A program made the position numbers and the translations under genes. Below are positions 9,181-18,113 of a DNA stretch of 64,000 bases, in pieces (within the stretch, counting starts at the first letter, position 1; the number at the start of each line of letters is the position of its first letter). The notes beneath the pieces were generated by a model. That model ran no database searches and was not told the origin of the DNA. It was given only the letters and a program-made list of their open reading frames with translations. This DNA is from an uncultured bacterium (lineage in GTDB: Bacteria; Bacteroidota; Bacteroidia; Bacteroidales; Bacteroidaceae), in NCBI GenBank assembly GCA_945829425.1, contig CALZUQ010000003.1, positions 1-64,000 on the forward strand, written 5' to 3'.

Positions 9181-12100
9181 TTATTTCTTCTTTCTGTCAA
9201 TCTCCTTCAGGAGTTCTTTCGTGGCAGTGATAAGCTGCGTGTCAATGCCACGTACGATGTCTTCCGGAGCGTTGAGCACGTAGATGTCCGGCTCTAACTG
9301 AAGGTTTTCAAGATATTGCCCCTCTGCGGTGAGGTAGCCGGTAACAGGAATGCCGAAGACAAGGCTGCGGTCTTGTGTTGTGACCCAGTTTACCGAGGTC
9401 ATAGTGCCCGGGACAGGAGCTCCGACGAGTTTTCCTATGCCCTTATGCTTGTACACCCATGGTGTGCCGTGGGCGTTGGAATAGTTTGCCTCACACTGCA
9501 CCATGATTGTAGGCTTGTTGTAACGTCGTGAAGGCATATCGCATGTTTCTACGCCACGCACCACCTGAGTGAGGTATTTCTCTCCACTGGTGAGAATCTC
9601 TATGTCCTCATGCAGACGGCCACCGCCGTTCCAGCGGGTGTCTATGACACAACCGTCGCGGAGGTTGTACTTACCGAGCATGGCACTGTATGCCGTGCGG
9701 AAGGAAGCGTCGTCCATAGACTCGAGATGCACATATCCGAGGCGTCCTCCCGAAACGCTGTCTACGATATGCTCGCAACGCTTCACCCATCTCTTATACA
9801 GAAGGTCTGTGACACCTGCCACAGGTATCACCGTCTCCTCCTTGCCGTCCTTGAACGTCACGAGGACTTTCTTCATAGACTTTCCGTTGAGCAGCTGCGC
9901 AATGTCCATATCTTTTGTCAGCATCTCACCGTCGATGGCTGTTATGATGTCGCCGCGCTTCACCTTGCTGTTCTTGCGGTCGAAAGGACCTCCGGCAAGC
10001 ACCTCAGTGATTTTCATTCCGTCTCCGGTGTATGTACGGTCAAAGAAGAGGCCGAGAGACGGAGTATTGTCGCCATTGGCATTGAATGGCGGGCGGTAAC
10101 GCCCTCCGGTATGCGACACGTTAAGCTCGCCGAGGAGTTCGGAGAGGAGTACGGAGAAGTCGTAGTTGTTGGAGATATGAGGGAGGAAGAGGGCATAATG
10201 GTCGACGAGGGCATCCCACTTCACACCGTGCATGTTCTTCTCGTAGAAACGTTCACCGACCTCGCGGCGTACATACTGAAGGAGGAAGTCACGCTCTTGT
10301 GAGAGGTCGAGGGTCATTTGTGCCGAGAAGCTTACCGGCTCAAGCTTATTGCTCTTGCCGTCCATCTTCTGAATGTTTCTGCCAAAGAGATAGATATTGC
10401 CATCACCTCCAAGGCGCATATAGCGCATGCCCTTCACATGCTGTACGAGTTTCTGCTCTTTCTTGCGGAGGTTTACTGAACACAGCTCTTCGGAGCCGTC
10501 GAGGCCTGCTGCAATGAAATACAGCGTCTCGCCGTCTTTCGAGACAGCGGAAGAGCGAAGGTGAGAAGAGACACGTGTCACACGTACTATGCGGTCGCGT
10601 ATGCCGTCAAGCTCCATGGCAATGGCTTTCTGAGCGGCAGCTTTCTCGTCCTTGCCGTCCTCGTTTCCTCCGGCTTTCTTGTCGGAGTCCTTGCCTTTCT
10701 TACCTGCGTCCTTGCTCTTTTTTGCATCCTTGCCTTTCTTTGTGTCCTTGCCTTTTTCAGCGTCTTTCTTCGCGTTTTTCTTGTTCGCCTCTTCAACCTC
10801 CTTGAGCATCTTGTATTCTTCCTCGCTCAAGCGGTATTTGTCGTAAGCGTCTTGGTTGACGAAGACGAGGAAGGCGTCGTCTTCCGTACCCCACGAAGCA
10901 TGGTTCCGCATGCCGTAGCGCTCGTTATGGAAGAGGATGGCGTTACCGTCCATAACCCAGACAGGACTGTCGCTGGCGTATGCGCTCTCCGTGACGTTAT
11001 ATATCTCTCCGCCTTTGGCAGAGACGATGCCGAGGTCGTAATACGGCTCGCGTTTGTTGCCTACAAACATCACGGCAAACCATTTGCCGTCCGGCGACCA
11101 TTCATATTCGAAGCCGCCATAACGGCTTGTCCACTGTGTGCCGTCGGTAACCTGGCGCACCTTTCCGCTCTTTACGTCGAGGACCATAAGTCTGTTACGG
11201 TCTTCGATGAAGGCTATCTCCTTGCCGTCAGGCGAGTAGGAAGGATATGTCTGGTCGAGGGAAGAAGGCAGGAGACGTTCTTCGCGTATCTTCATGGCGT
11301 GGGCGAAGGAGGTATCTTCCTTACGCTCTATTGTGGCGCGGTAGAGCTGCCAATGTCCGTCGCGATAGCTGGAATAAACCAGTGCCTTGCCGTCGTTGGA
11401 GAACGATGGCGAGCTTTCCGCTGCTGCGGTATGCGTCACCTGACGTGTCGTGGTATATTTGTCTACGGTGACGAATATCTCTCCACGATAAACGAAGGCA
11501 ATCTGCTTGCCGTCTTTTGATACTGCGGCATCGTCGGCAGAGCTGACGTTGAGCTTTGTCTCTTCGTCGTTGTCGTCGCGAACGACAGAGATGGAGAGCT
11601 TCTGCGGCTGCTCGCCCTCACGCGAGGTGTAAATGTCGCCGTCGTATGTAAAACACATTATGCCGTTTCGGCTCATAGAGAGGAAACGCACAGGGTGGTC
11701 GGTGAAATGGGTTACTGCCGTAGCTTGCTCTGCCGCATTCCACGGGAAGCGGTAAACGTTGAACGAGCCGCCGTCGCGCTCAGAAAGGAAGAAAACTGTC
11801 TTGCCATCAGGAGAGAGGACAGCGTTGCGGTCTTCACCAGCCCTGTTGGTGAGGTTGGCATGTTTCTTTGTCTTGGTGTCGTAAAGCCAGATGTCGCGCG
11901 TCACACTGGAGGTGTGGTGCTTGCGCCATGTGTCCTCATAGCCTTTACGGTCGTGATACAGGAACTGCCTGCCGTCGGAGGTGAAGCAGAGGTTTTCTGC
12001 CGGAGTGCCTAACACCTGCAACGGACGTCCGCCCCCGACAGGTATCTTATACAGCTCCTGCTGACCGCCTGTAGGGAACACCATGCTCTCTGCCTGCTTC

Positions 12101-12489
12101 TGTATCGATGCCGAGAAATAAATGAATTTTCCGTCGGGAGAGAAGGCGGTAGGACTCTCCGACCCGCTGTCGTAGGTCAGGCGCACTGCCTTGCCTCCTG
12201 TCGAAGGCATTACGAAGACGTCCATATTTCCGTTACGGTCACTTGCGAAGGCTATGGTACTGCCGTCCGGCGACCATACTGGGACAGACTCATAGGACGA
12301 CTGTGTGGTAAGACGTACCGCTTCTCCTCCGGTCGTCTTGACCTTGTAGATGTCTCCCTTGTAACAGAACGCCACATACTGTCCGTCAGGAGAAATCTGC
12401 ACATCACGCAACCAGCGTGGCGTGTTGTCGGCAGCCATGGAATGGAAAGCCATTGCGGCTGCAAAAAACGTAAGAATTGTCTTTTTCAT
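9181..12489 (-). CDS. tricorn-type S41 serine protease with TolB-like propellers and PDZ domain
   Basis: A large exported protease expected to degrade peptides in the periplasm. After the signal peptide come repeats of the type SPDGKxIxF that form two TolB/WD40-like beta-propellers (residues ~25-545), a lysine-rich segment (~567-622) and a C1-like region. A PDZ domain (~GLFFDRTYTGDGMKITEVLAGGP) and an S41 core with IDTRWNGGGR and the nucleophile Ser1004 in NYSNAHG complete it. The ATG at 12489 starts a good signal peptide; the 17-codon extension above it does not. The length (~1100 residues) fits the family. The Lys/Asp/Gly-rich insertion is unusual. Its role in the glycan cluster is unclear and it may simply be a neighbour. 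Confidence 0.88.
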   Translation of the reverse strand: MKKTILTFFAAAMAFHSMAADNTPRWLRDVQISPDGQYVAFCYKGDIYKVKTTGGEAVRLTTQSSYESVPVWSPDGSTIAFASDRNGNMDVFVMPSTGGKAVRLTYDSGSESPTAFSPDGKFIYFSASIQKQAESMVFPTGGQQELYKIPVGGGRPLQVLGTPAENLCFTSDGRQFLYHDRKGYEDTWRKHHTSSVTRDIWLYDTKTKKHANLTNRAGEDRNAVLSPDGKTVFFLSERDGGSFNVYRFPWNAAEQATAVTHFTDHPVRFLSMSRNGIMCFTYDGDIYTSREGEQPQKLSISVVRDDNDEETKLNVSSADDAAVSKDGKQIAFVYRGEIFVTVDKYTTTRQVTHTAAAESSPSFSNDGKALVYSSYRDGHWQLYRATIERKEDTSFAHAMKIREERLLPSSLDQTYPSYSPDGKEIAFIEDRNRLMVLDVKSGKVRQVTDGTQWTSRYGGFEYEWSPDGKWFAVMFVGNKREPYYDLGIVSAKGGEIYNVTESAYASDSPVWVMDGNAILFHNERYGMRNHASWGTEDDAFLVFVNQDAYDKYRLSEEEYKMLKEVEEANKKNAKKDAEKGKDTKKGKDAKKSKDAGKKGKDSDKKAGGNEDGKDEKAAAQKAIAMELDGIRDRIVRVTRVSSHLRSSAVSKDGETLYFIAAGLDGSEELCSVNLRKKEQKLVQHVKGMRYMRLGGDGNIYLFGRNIQKMDGKSNKLEPVSFSAQMTLDLSQERDFLLQYVRREVGERFYEKNMHGVKWDALVDHYALFLPHISNNYDFSVLLSELLGELNVSHTGGRYRPPFNANGDNTPSLGLFFDRTYTGDGMKITEVLAGGPFDRKNSKVKRGDIITAIDGEMLTKDMDIAQLLNGKSMKKVLVTFKDGKEETVIPVAGVTDLLYKRWVKRCEHIVDSVSGGRLGYVHLESMDDASFRTAYSAMLGKYNLRDGCVIDTRWNGGGRLHEDIEILTSGEKYLTQVVRGVETCDMPSRRYNKPTIMVQCEANYSNAHGTPWVYKHKGIGKLVGAPVPGTMTSVNWVTTQDRSLVFGIPVTGYLTAEGQYLENLQLEPDIYVLNAPEDIVRGIDTQLITATKELLKEIDRKKK

Positions 12490-12537
12490 ATATCTTGTAT
12501 TATTACTTTTTACTTTATGCCATGACCTGCCTAATAC

Positions 12538-12606
12538 CAATGCTTGCTTTATGCTTATGCTTGCTTTATGCCAATGCTTGCTTTATGCCAATGCTTGCTT
12601 TAAGCC
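12538..12606. repeat. 17-bp tandem array, four copies
   Basis: TGCTTGCTTTA begins at 12541, 12558, 12575 and 12592, exactly 17 bases apart; units are of the type CCAATGCTTGCTTTATG. The array lies about 50 bases upstream of the protease start. Its reverse complement (AAAGCAAGCATTGG) resembles the 17-bp unit at 56118-56287. Confidence 0.9.
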
Positions 12607-12645
12607 TTACATGAAGAAAAGCGAAGAGTATCCTCAGCAAGTTTC

Positions 12646-13410
12646 CTATCTTTCCTTTTTGAACAGGAAGCGTATGTGCTGTAGCACGGTACGCAACAGT
12701 CCGTAGTGCTCACGCATGGTGTCGAAACGCTCCATGAGCGACTCACGGTGGTTTTTGATGCTCATTCCTCCTGCGAGGTATCTGCATACCACACGCCGCA
12801 TGTTGAGCGTCGACATGCCGTTCTTCTCACCTGCCTTGAGAATCCGTATGCACCAGTCAACGTCAGCAGAGATGCGGTATCTGAGGTTGTAGGGGGTCTC
12901 TTTGGCGAGAAGGGTATTGGCATAGAACGCCTGATGACATACGAGCATGCCATTAGAGAACGAGTGCCATGTGAGACGTTCGGGAGCATGCAGCTTGCGG
13001 TGATAAAGGAATGTCCCTTTGTCGTCGACAACATCCGTCTCGCCATATACAACGGAATACGGTCCGCCGGAGGATGCCTTAGAGGCTATGTCGGCAATGG
13101 TGTCTTTGTCTTGAAGGACATCACCGGCATTCAGGAAGCAGAGGTATTCGCCGTGGGCATAGGCTATGCCTTTGTTCATAGCGTCATACAAGCCTTTGTC
13201 GGGTGAGGAGAATATGGATATCTTATGCCCTGTACGCTGCATGTGGCTCGTCGTCTTATACTGTTGCGCAATAGCCAGTGTAGCGTCAGTGCTCTTTCCG
13301 TCAACAATGACATGCTCTATGTCAGCATATTTCTGGCTTAGGACGCTGTCGAGAGTACGCTGTATGACCGCCTCAGCGTTGTAGGTACATGTTATAAGGG
13401 TAATAGTCAT
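12646..13410 (-). CDS. family 2 glycosyltransferase
   Basis: Transfers a sugar from a nucleotide-sugar to an acceptor at the inner face of the membrane, probably in surface-polysaccharide or lipid-glycan synthesis. The protein begins MTITLITCTYNAEAVIQRTL, the standard GT-A start, and has IVDGKSTDAT, YDAMNKG and ISADVDWCIR motifs of GT2 enzymes. It has no membrane segment. I start it at the ATG at 13410; the longer frame overlaps the preceding gene. About 254 residues is normal. It follows the TtcA-like gene by 41 bases, so they may share a transcript. No other polysaccharide-synthesis gene is adjacent, so the product cannot be named. Confidence 0.85.
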   Translation of the reverse strand: MTITLITCTYNAEAVIQRTLDSVLSQKYADIEHVIVDGKSTDATLAIAQQYKTTSHMQRTGHKISIFSSPDKGLYDAMNKGIAYAHGEYLCFLNAGDVLQDKDTIADIASKASSGGPYSVVYGETDVVDDKGTFLYHRKLHAPERLTWHSFSNGMLVCHQAFYANTLLAKETPYNLRYRISADVDWCIRILKAGEKNGMSTLNMRRVVCRYLAGGMSIKNHRESLMERFDTMREHYGLLRTVLQHIRFLFKKER

Positions 13411-13451
13411 AGTTAAGTTACGTATTTCGGTAGATATCACCTCGTCAGGAA

Positions 13452-14219
13452 TCAGACATCTTCCTCTTCGTCTGACGTGGTGGAAACTTTCTCCAAAGCT
13501 CTCCACATGCTGTAGCGTGCCTCGGGGTTCATGCCTTCCAAGGTACGGAAGACCTGTGTCATGTCCTCGCGTCGTGACGCTTTCTCGAACGGGCAGAGAG
13601 TCTTCTGCCTTTCAAAACACAGCGTCTTGGCTACGGTGGCTATAAGGCTTTCCGGCACGAGGCATAACGGACGAATGACCTTGAAAGGGTAGTGACGCAT
13701 AGGCATCATGGGGGAGATGCTGTGCAGAGAGCCTTCAAACGTCATGTTCATAAGCATCGTGACGAGGAAGTCATCCTGATGATGACCGAAAGCCACCTTC
13801 GTAAAACCATGGTCGCGGGCGTATTCAAAGAGAGCCTTCCTCCTGTACCAGGAGCAGAGGAAACATTTTGTCTTACGTCTGTGGCGCGTGACACCTCCTT
13901 CTGCCGACGCTGTATCGTCGAAAGACGTATGCAGCAGACGGACGGTGATGTCAAGGTCATCACAGAACCACTGCAGGAAAGAGCGGTCTGTTTCATAAGG
14001 TATGTTGTCCATGATGACATGCGCCGCCTCAACGGTGATACGCGGTTTGTGTATCTTGCCCTGCCTTGACATGAGTCGGAGCAGCTCTAAAGAGTCTTTG
14101 CCTCCCGAAACAGCTACAAGCACGCGGTCGCCGTCTTCAAGGAGACGGTATTCCGCACATGCCCTGCTGAACAAGCGTTGTATCTTACGCTCTGTCTTAT
14201 CGTACGTTTTCTCGCTCAT
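13452..14219 (-). CDS. ttcA: TtcA-family PP-loop tRNA thiolase
   Basis: Predicted ATP-dependent enzyme that thiolates cytidine-32 of tRNA. The PP-loop SGGKDS lies near residue 40. A CxxC pair (KCFLCSW) and later cysteines (KTLCFERQKTLCPFE) fit the cluster ligands of the TtcA group, and GHHQDDFLVTMLMNM is the second conserved block. The ATG at 14219 (MSEKTYDKTERK) is used. The 49 codons above it include poly-Phe/Leu sequence from an A/T-rich promoter region and are not coding. About 255 residues is normal. A TATATTTG-like -7 box (minus strand, 14256-14263) lies 37 bases upstream. Confidence 0.82.
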   Translation of the reverse strand: MSEKTYDKTERKIQRLFSRACAEYRLLEDGDRVLVAVSGGKDSLELLRLMSRQGKIHKPRITVEAAHVIMDNIPYETDRSFLQWFCDDLDITVRLLHTSFDDTASAEGGVTRHRRKTKCFLCSWYRRKALFEYARDHGFTKVAFGHHQDDFLVTMLMNMTFEGSLHSISPMMPMRHYPFKVIRPLCLVPESLIATVAKTLCFERQKTLCPFEKASRREDMTQVFRTLEGMNPEARYSMWRALEKVSTTSDEEEDV

Positions 14220-14255
14220 TGCACAAAAAGAAGAGGATGGTCTTTCTTCAACATG

Positions 14256-14263
14256 CAAATATA
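14256..14263 (-). promoter_or_regulatory. -7 promoter box for ttcA
   Basis: Plus-strand CAAATATA, read on the minus strand as TATATTTG, matches TAnnTTTG and lies 37 bases before the ttcA start in an AT-rich gap. I find no clear -33 TTTG. Confidence 0.45.
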
Positions 14264-14414
14264 CTACTTTTTTTTCGCACAGAAAGCGTAAAAGGAGAAA
14301 AAATGAAAAAAAATCTCTTTTAAGGGGGAGAAAAGGCTTTTTTATTGTATAAAGCAGGGTAATCAAGTAGGTGTGTAATGTTATTGCTGCATATCTGTCT
14401 CAAGATGTGTAATG

Positions 14415-15167
14415 CTAATCTGCGTCATTGAGCACAGGGAACTTCCTTCGGAAGCGCAGGAGTGCGTCAAGGTCTAAAGTGTTTGTCATGACACCCTCCT
14501 CGCCGTCGGGACAGGAGGCTTCAACAGTGCCGTAAGGGTTTATGAACAGCGTGCCTCCGCCATACTCGCAGAGTGGGTCGCGCCCTACCCTGTTCACCCC
14601 AATGACGTAGCATTGGTTTTCTATTGCACGTGCGGAGAGTAACACTTTCCAAGGTATGATACGCGACAGAGGCCATGACGCAACATATATTATGGCATCA
14701 TAGTCGCCACGGTTGCGCGAGAAGACCGGAAAGCGGAGGTCGTAGCATATCTGGAGGAGGAAACGCACTCCTCTCCATGTCACGGTTTTACGTTCCTGTC
14801 CCGGGGTGTACTCTTTGTCCTCGCCGCCGTAGGAGAAGAGGTGGTGCTTGTCATAATATTCATATTCCCCGGAGGGCATGACGAAGAAGAGGCGGTTGCG
14901 ATATGTGCCGTCCACATCGCGGACAGCCAACGAGCCGACGATGGCGGCGTCTTTCTCATGAGCCATACGCCTCATCCATTCCAAAGACTCACAACGCTCC
15001 ATGTCTTCCGCATATTCCGCCGGACGAACGGCAAAGCCTGTGCTCCACATCTCGGGAAGCACAATCATGTCTGTATCTGACAGGGGGCTTATCTTTCGCT
15101 CAAGGGCTTCACGGTTTGCAGCCGTGATGCCCCAAACGATATCTGTCTGTATCTGGGTTATCTTCAT
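14415..15167 (-). CDS. nitrilase-superfamily amidase (omega-amidase type)
   Basis: Cytosolic hydrolase that probably deaminates omega-amides such as alpha-ketoglutaramate, a repair or salvage reaction. The catalytic triad is readable: Glu in VLPEMWSTGF (near residue 39), Lys in YYDKHHLFSYGGE, and Cys in LQICYDLRFPVF. The GEDKEYTPG segment after the lysine is typical of the YafV/Nit2-like branch. The length of 250 residues is normal. It has no signal peptide and stands between ttcA and the beta-helix gene on the same strand with gaps of 195 and 80 bases. I see no link to glycan breakdown. Confidence 0.85.
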   Translation of the reverse strand: MKITQIQTDIVWGITAANREALERKISPLSDTDMIVLPEMWSTGFAVRPAEYAEDMERCESLEWMRRMAHEKDAAIVGSLAVRDVDGTYRNRLFFVMPSGEYEYYDKHHLFSYGGEDKEYTPGQERKTVTWRGVRFLLQICYDLRFPVFSRNRGDYDAIIYVASWPLSRIIPWKVLLSARAIENQCYVIGVNRVGRDPLCEYGGGTLFINPYGTVEASCPDGEEGVMTNTLDLDALLRFRRKFPVLNDAD

Positions 15168-15203
15168 AATTACGGTCTTTGCATGTTATGAGAAGGATTA
15201 TAT

Positions 15204-15221
15204 CGTGGTTTGAAAACCACG
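15204..15221 (-). terminator. hairpin after the beta-helix gene
   Basis: CGTGGTTT (15204-15211) pairs perfectly with AAACCACG (15214-15221), 26 bases beyond the stop of the CE8-like gene. The loop is only two bases and no T-run follows, so this is a probable rather than certain terminator. Confidence 0.45.
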
Positions 15222-15247
15222 GCACAGGGGCAATAACAATCGCGGGG

Positions 15248-17863
15248 TTATTTTATCCATTCTACTGACAGCTTATGCAGCATGGTGATGCTTTCTCCCG
15301 GCGCTGAACCGGTATGCTGAATGCCATAGCCTCCCCAAGGATTCGTATCGATTGTTGCCGAGAGGTCTACCACGGGTACGACGTTGTCGTCGGCATGACG
15401 TGGATGAGAGGTTGTGGTCTCGGCGTGGGCAGTCAACACGCCACCCTCTGCACGTAGTGTGATGAAACAGTTTGTACGATAGCAGGAGGAAGAAACAGGG
15501 GCTGTCAATGGTGTCACTACACCATGGTCATATCTTACCAAGGTGAAATCGACGGCATTGCTGTATTTCGTCGTGCGCTCTATACGCAGGGCGTAGCCGC
15601 TAAGTGTCTCGCTGTCAAACTTTATATATATGTCCATATACTGCCCTGTAGGACTTCCGAAGCCTTGTCCTGCCAGCTTTGCAGCATCGACATGCAGCAT
15701 GACGTTCATATCGCCATAAGTACCAGGCAATGGAGTGTAAAGCATGCGTGCTCCCTTGGCATTCTGGTAGAGTCCGAGACCTTTCGCTCCGTTGAGTCCT
15801 TCACCATAGGTCCAGAAATCACGGTCAACACTCTCCACATCCCATTCATACTCTTGCGTGTCGAGAGGTTTATAACCATCGAGAGTCCATAATCCAGGGG
15901 CTTTCTCTGGCTGATTGGCAGAAGGGAAGGAACGGAAATCCGTCTCCCATGTCGTTGAAGTCCTCACCTGTCGTCGTGTCACGGGCTTTGCCGTCACCGT
16001 CGTAAGCGTTTCTCCCGGCATGCTGCGCAGATGTTTCGGCTGGAGTGTTGCCAAGAGGAAGAATCCGGCATCGTCGTCCTTCAGCGGATATGTCGTAACC
16101 GGCGTAGTGCCTCGCGTCACTGCTACAGGATATCTCTGCCGTCCTTCTTTATCACGTGACTTATACCACGTTATTACCGACTCGTCGTTACGTCCTGCAA
16201 GGTCGAGGGAATAGCGTAAAGTTGCCTGCCCACGTGAAATCTCTATGGCAGGCATCTCTGTCACCTTAGGTGCTTCGAGGAAAGAGGGCAGCACGGTAAG
16301 CTCCGTGGCACACTCCAAGCCTTCGTCGGTATATGCTATGACGGTGAAGTGCTGCGGGCGCTCACCGTCATAACATGGCGTAACGACGCATTCCCCGCCT
16401 TCGCTGACGGAGAGGTTGACACATCGTTCATAGCCTTGCTGCACCTTCCACCGCACCTTTGCACCGGAGAGAGGGTAGTTGCAATGGCGTTTGACCGTAG
16501 CACGAAGAGTAAGGGGCGACGCGCCCGTCTGTACAGAAGCTTGCAAAGGGGTGACGGAAAGGCAGGTGGCAAGATTGGCATAGTCTCTGCCGTCACGGCG
16601 GCCTATCCTTTCCACGAGGTCTTTGACGTGCAAAGGATCCCAACCGTCATCACCACGCAGGAGGTTATACGTATTATATATGGTGTCTCCGTTGTCGTCG
16701 ATGAGGCGGTAGGCATGGAGTATGTCTTTCTGCTCCATACAGATGGTGTTGTAGGGTTTGTCGGCTCCTATGATATACGGCTCGCCATTCATTCTCACGC
16801 CATATTGGTAAGAGCGGAGCCAGTCGGCAGGTACATTCGTCCACCCGAAATACAGAGGCTGTGTAGCGTGTATCCTGCTGTCCACTACTGCGACAGGACC
16901 TACAGACTTACAGAAGAAGCTGCGGGAGCCGTGGTGTTTGACATTGAAATCACAGTTGAGAAAGACGCCCCCCCCCATATCACTTCTCCAGAATGGCCGC
17001 TCTCCCCAGAAGTCAAGGTCACAATCGAGGTAGACACCCGTCTTTGCCAGTGCGTCGTCAGTGCTCTCCATATGACATTTGTAGAACAGAATGCGCTTGT
17101 CGCCGCTGAGTGGGTTCATATTCAAACGACTGATGAAACGCACGTTACGCGCCATGGCACGGTCGCCGTGGCAATATGCCACATGGGCTTGCGTTATGGA
17201 ACTCATACGCTTCTTTCTCCCGAGGCTTTCCATCAACGGGTATTCGAGGTCTACGTTGCAGAAATTTCCCATGGTGAGGTTCTCTACATACAGCCCGTCG
17301 CCCCAGAAGTCGAACATGGTGAAATTGCCCACAGCACCTTGCGCCTGACCTCGCTGTGCCGCGAGCACGGTGTTTCGTGGTTCGGGGTTCAGAGCCACAA
17401 GATGCAGGTTCTCACAATGTATCTCAAGTCCGAAAGGCTCTCTTCCGTCTTTCCCTTTACGTATGGCAGGGTCGTCGGGGTCGTCAATCCAATATACATA
17501 GGGAGCGAGGAAGACAGTCATCGGACGTTCCTCAGTACCGTCGGTGAGGTGTTTGGCGAGTTCCGTGAAACTGTTATATGCATAACGCGATGCGGCAACG
17601 AGACTGTCGGGCAAAGTACCGTCGAGATAGAGGGTATGGTCATCGAGCGTTATCTCACGGTCTTGATATGTAATATGGTCACCGCAGTAGACGATGGGGT
17701 GTGAAGCGTCTAAGGAGACATGGCGGAGGGGTGTGCGTGCCTTCAGCGTCACACCTGCCGTAAGCCAAAGGTTGAGAAAGATGAAAACAGCAAGGTGGGA
17801 CACAAAGGAGCTTCCGTTGCGAGTGTTTGATTTAATGTGTTTCATAGGAATGGTTTTTCTCAT
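15248..17863 (-). CDS. secreted right-handed beta-helix protein resembling CE8 pectin methylesterase, multidomain
   Basis: An exported protein with a signal/anchor segment, a beta-helix (residues ~60-450) and C-terminal Ig-like and concanavalin-like modules. The opening (TDGTEERPMTVFLAPYVYW) has the layout of pectinesterase starts (xDGTxxxPVTIxIxPGxY). The segment STDDALAKTGVYLDCDLDFWGER can be laid on the CE8 active-site blocks (QDTL...G.Y...C.I.G..DFIFG), keeping the acidic residues but replacing the first block's QD by TDD. The function is therefore inferred: a pectin esterase relative, or a beta-helix that has changed chemistry. Two starts are possible (17863 and 17845); a longer TTG/ATG start at 17956 would run into the promoter region. 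At ~870 residues it is much longer than a simple CE8 enzyme. It is divergent from the GH143/142-like gene. Confidence 0.6.
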   Translation of the reverse strand: MRKTIPMKHIKSNTRNGSSFVSHLAVFIFLNLWLTAGVTLKARTPLRHVSLDASHPIVYCGDHITYQDREITLDDHTLYLDGTLPDSLVAASRYAYNSFTELAKHLTDGTEERPMTVFLAPYVYWIDDPDDPAIRKGKDGREPFGLEIHCENLHLVALNPEPRNTVLAAQRGQAQGAVGNFTMFDFWGDGLYVENLTMGNFCNVDLEYPLMESLGRKKRMSSITQAHVAYCHGDRAMARNVRFISRLNMNPLSGDKRILFYKCHMESTDDALAKTGVYLDCDLDFWGERPFWRSDMGGGVFLNCDFNVKHHGSRSFFCKSVGPVAVVDSRIHATQPLYFGWTNVPADWLRSYQYGVRMNGEPYIIGADKPYNTICMEQKDILHAYRLIDDNGDTIYNTYNLLRGDDGWDPLHVKDLVERIGRRDGRDYANLATCLSVTPLQASVQTGASPLTLRATVKRHCNYPLSGAKVRWKVQQGYERCVNLSVSEGGECVVTPCYDGERPQHFTVIAYTDEGLECATELTVLPSFLEAPKVTEMPAIEISRGQATLRYSLDLAGRNDESVITWYKSRDKEGRQRYPVAVTRGTTPVTTYPLKDDDAGFFLLATLQPKHLRSMPGETLTTVTAKPVTRRQVRTSTTWETDFRSFPSANQPEKAPGLWTLDGYKPLDTQEYEWDVESVDRDFWTYGEGLNGAKGLGLYQNAKGARMLYTPLPGTYGDMNVMLHVDAAKLAGQGFGSPTGQYMDIYIKFDSETLSGYALRIERTTKYSNAVDFTLVRYDHGVVTPLTAPVSSSCYRTNCFITLRAEGGVLTAHAETTTSHPRHADDNVVPVVDLSATIDTNPWGGYGIQHTGSAPGESITMLHKLSVEWIK

Positions 17864-18007
17864 GCAAATATCGGTAAAAATATCATAACACACAAGTTTT
17901 TCGCAGGAAAAAGGCAAGAAAGCGTCAAGAAAGTGAAGAAAAAGGGTGAAAAACATACTTTTTCGTTTTTTTTATATGTAAAAGAAATGACTTTAATATT
18001 TTTTTTA

Positions 18008-18015
18008 TAACTTTG
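18008..18015 (+). promoter_or_regulatory. -7 promoter box for the plus-strand glycosidase arm
   Basis: TAACTTTG matches the Bacteroidetes -7 consensus TAnnTTTG and lies about 100 bases upstream of the 18114 start. A hairpin-forming segment follows in the leader at 18035-18056 (GTGG...CCAC with an A-rich loop). No convincing -33 box is seen. Confidence 0.6.
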
Positions 18016-18113
18016 CAGGAAGAACTAACCTTACGTGGAGTTAAAAAAACTCCCACCGGAAAATCGAAAATGCGATTAAGTGAATAAACAGAACACACCT
18101 TAAATTATAAACT

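Noticed and set aside
12646..15167. that GT2, ttcA and the amidase belong to the pectin pathway
   Set aside because: Their functions (polysaccharide synthesis, tRNA thiolation, omega-amide hydrolysis) do not fit. They are read as unrelated genes that separate parts of the minus arm.
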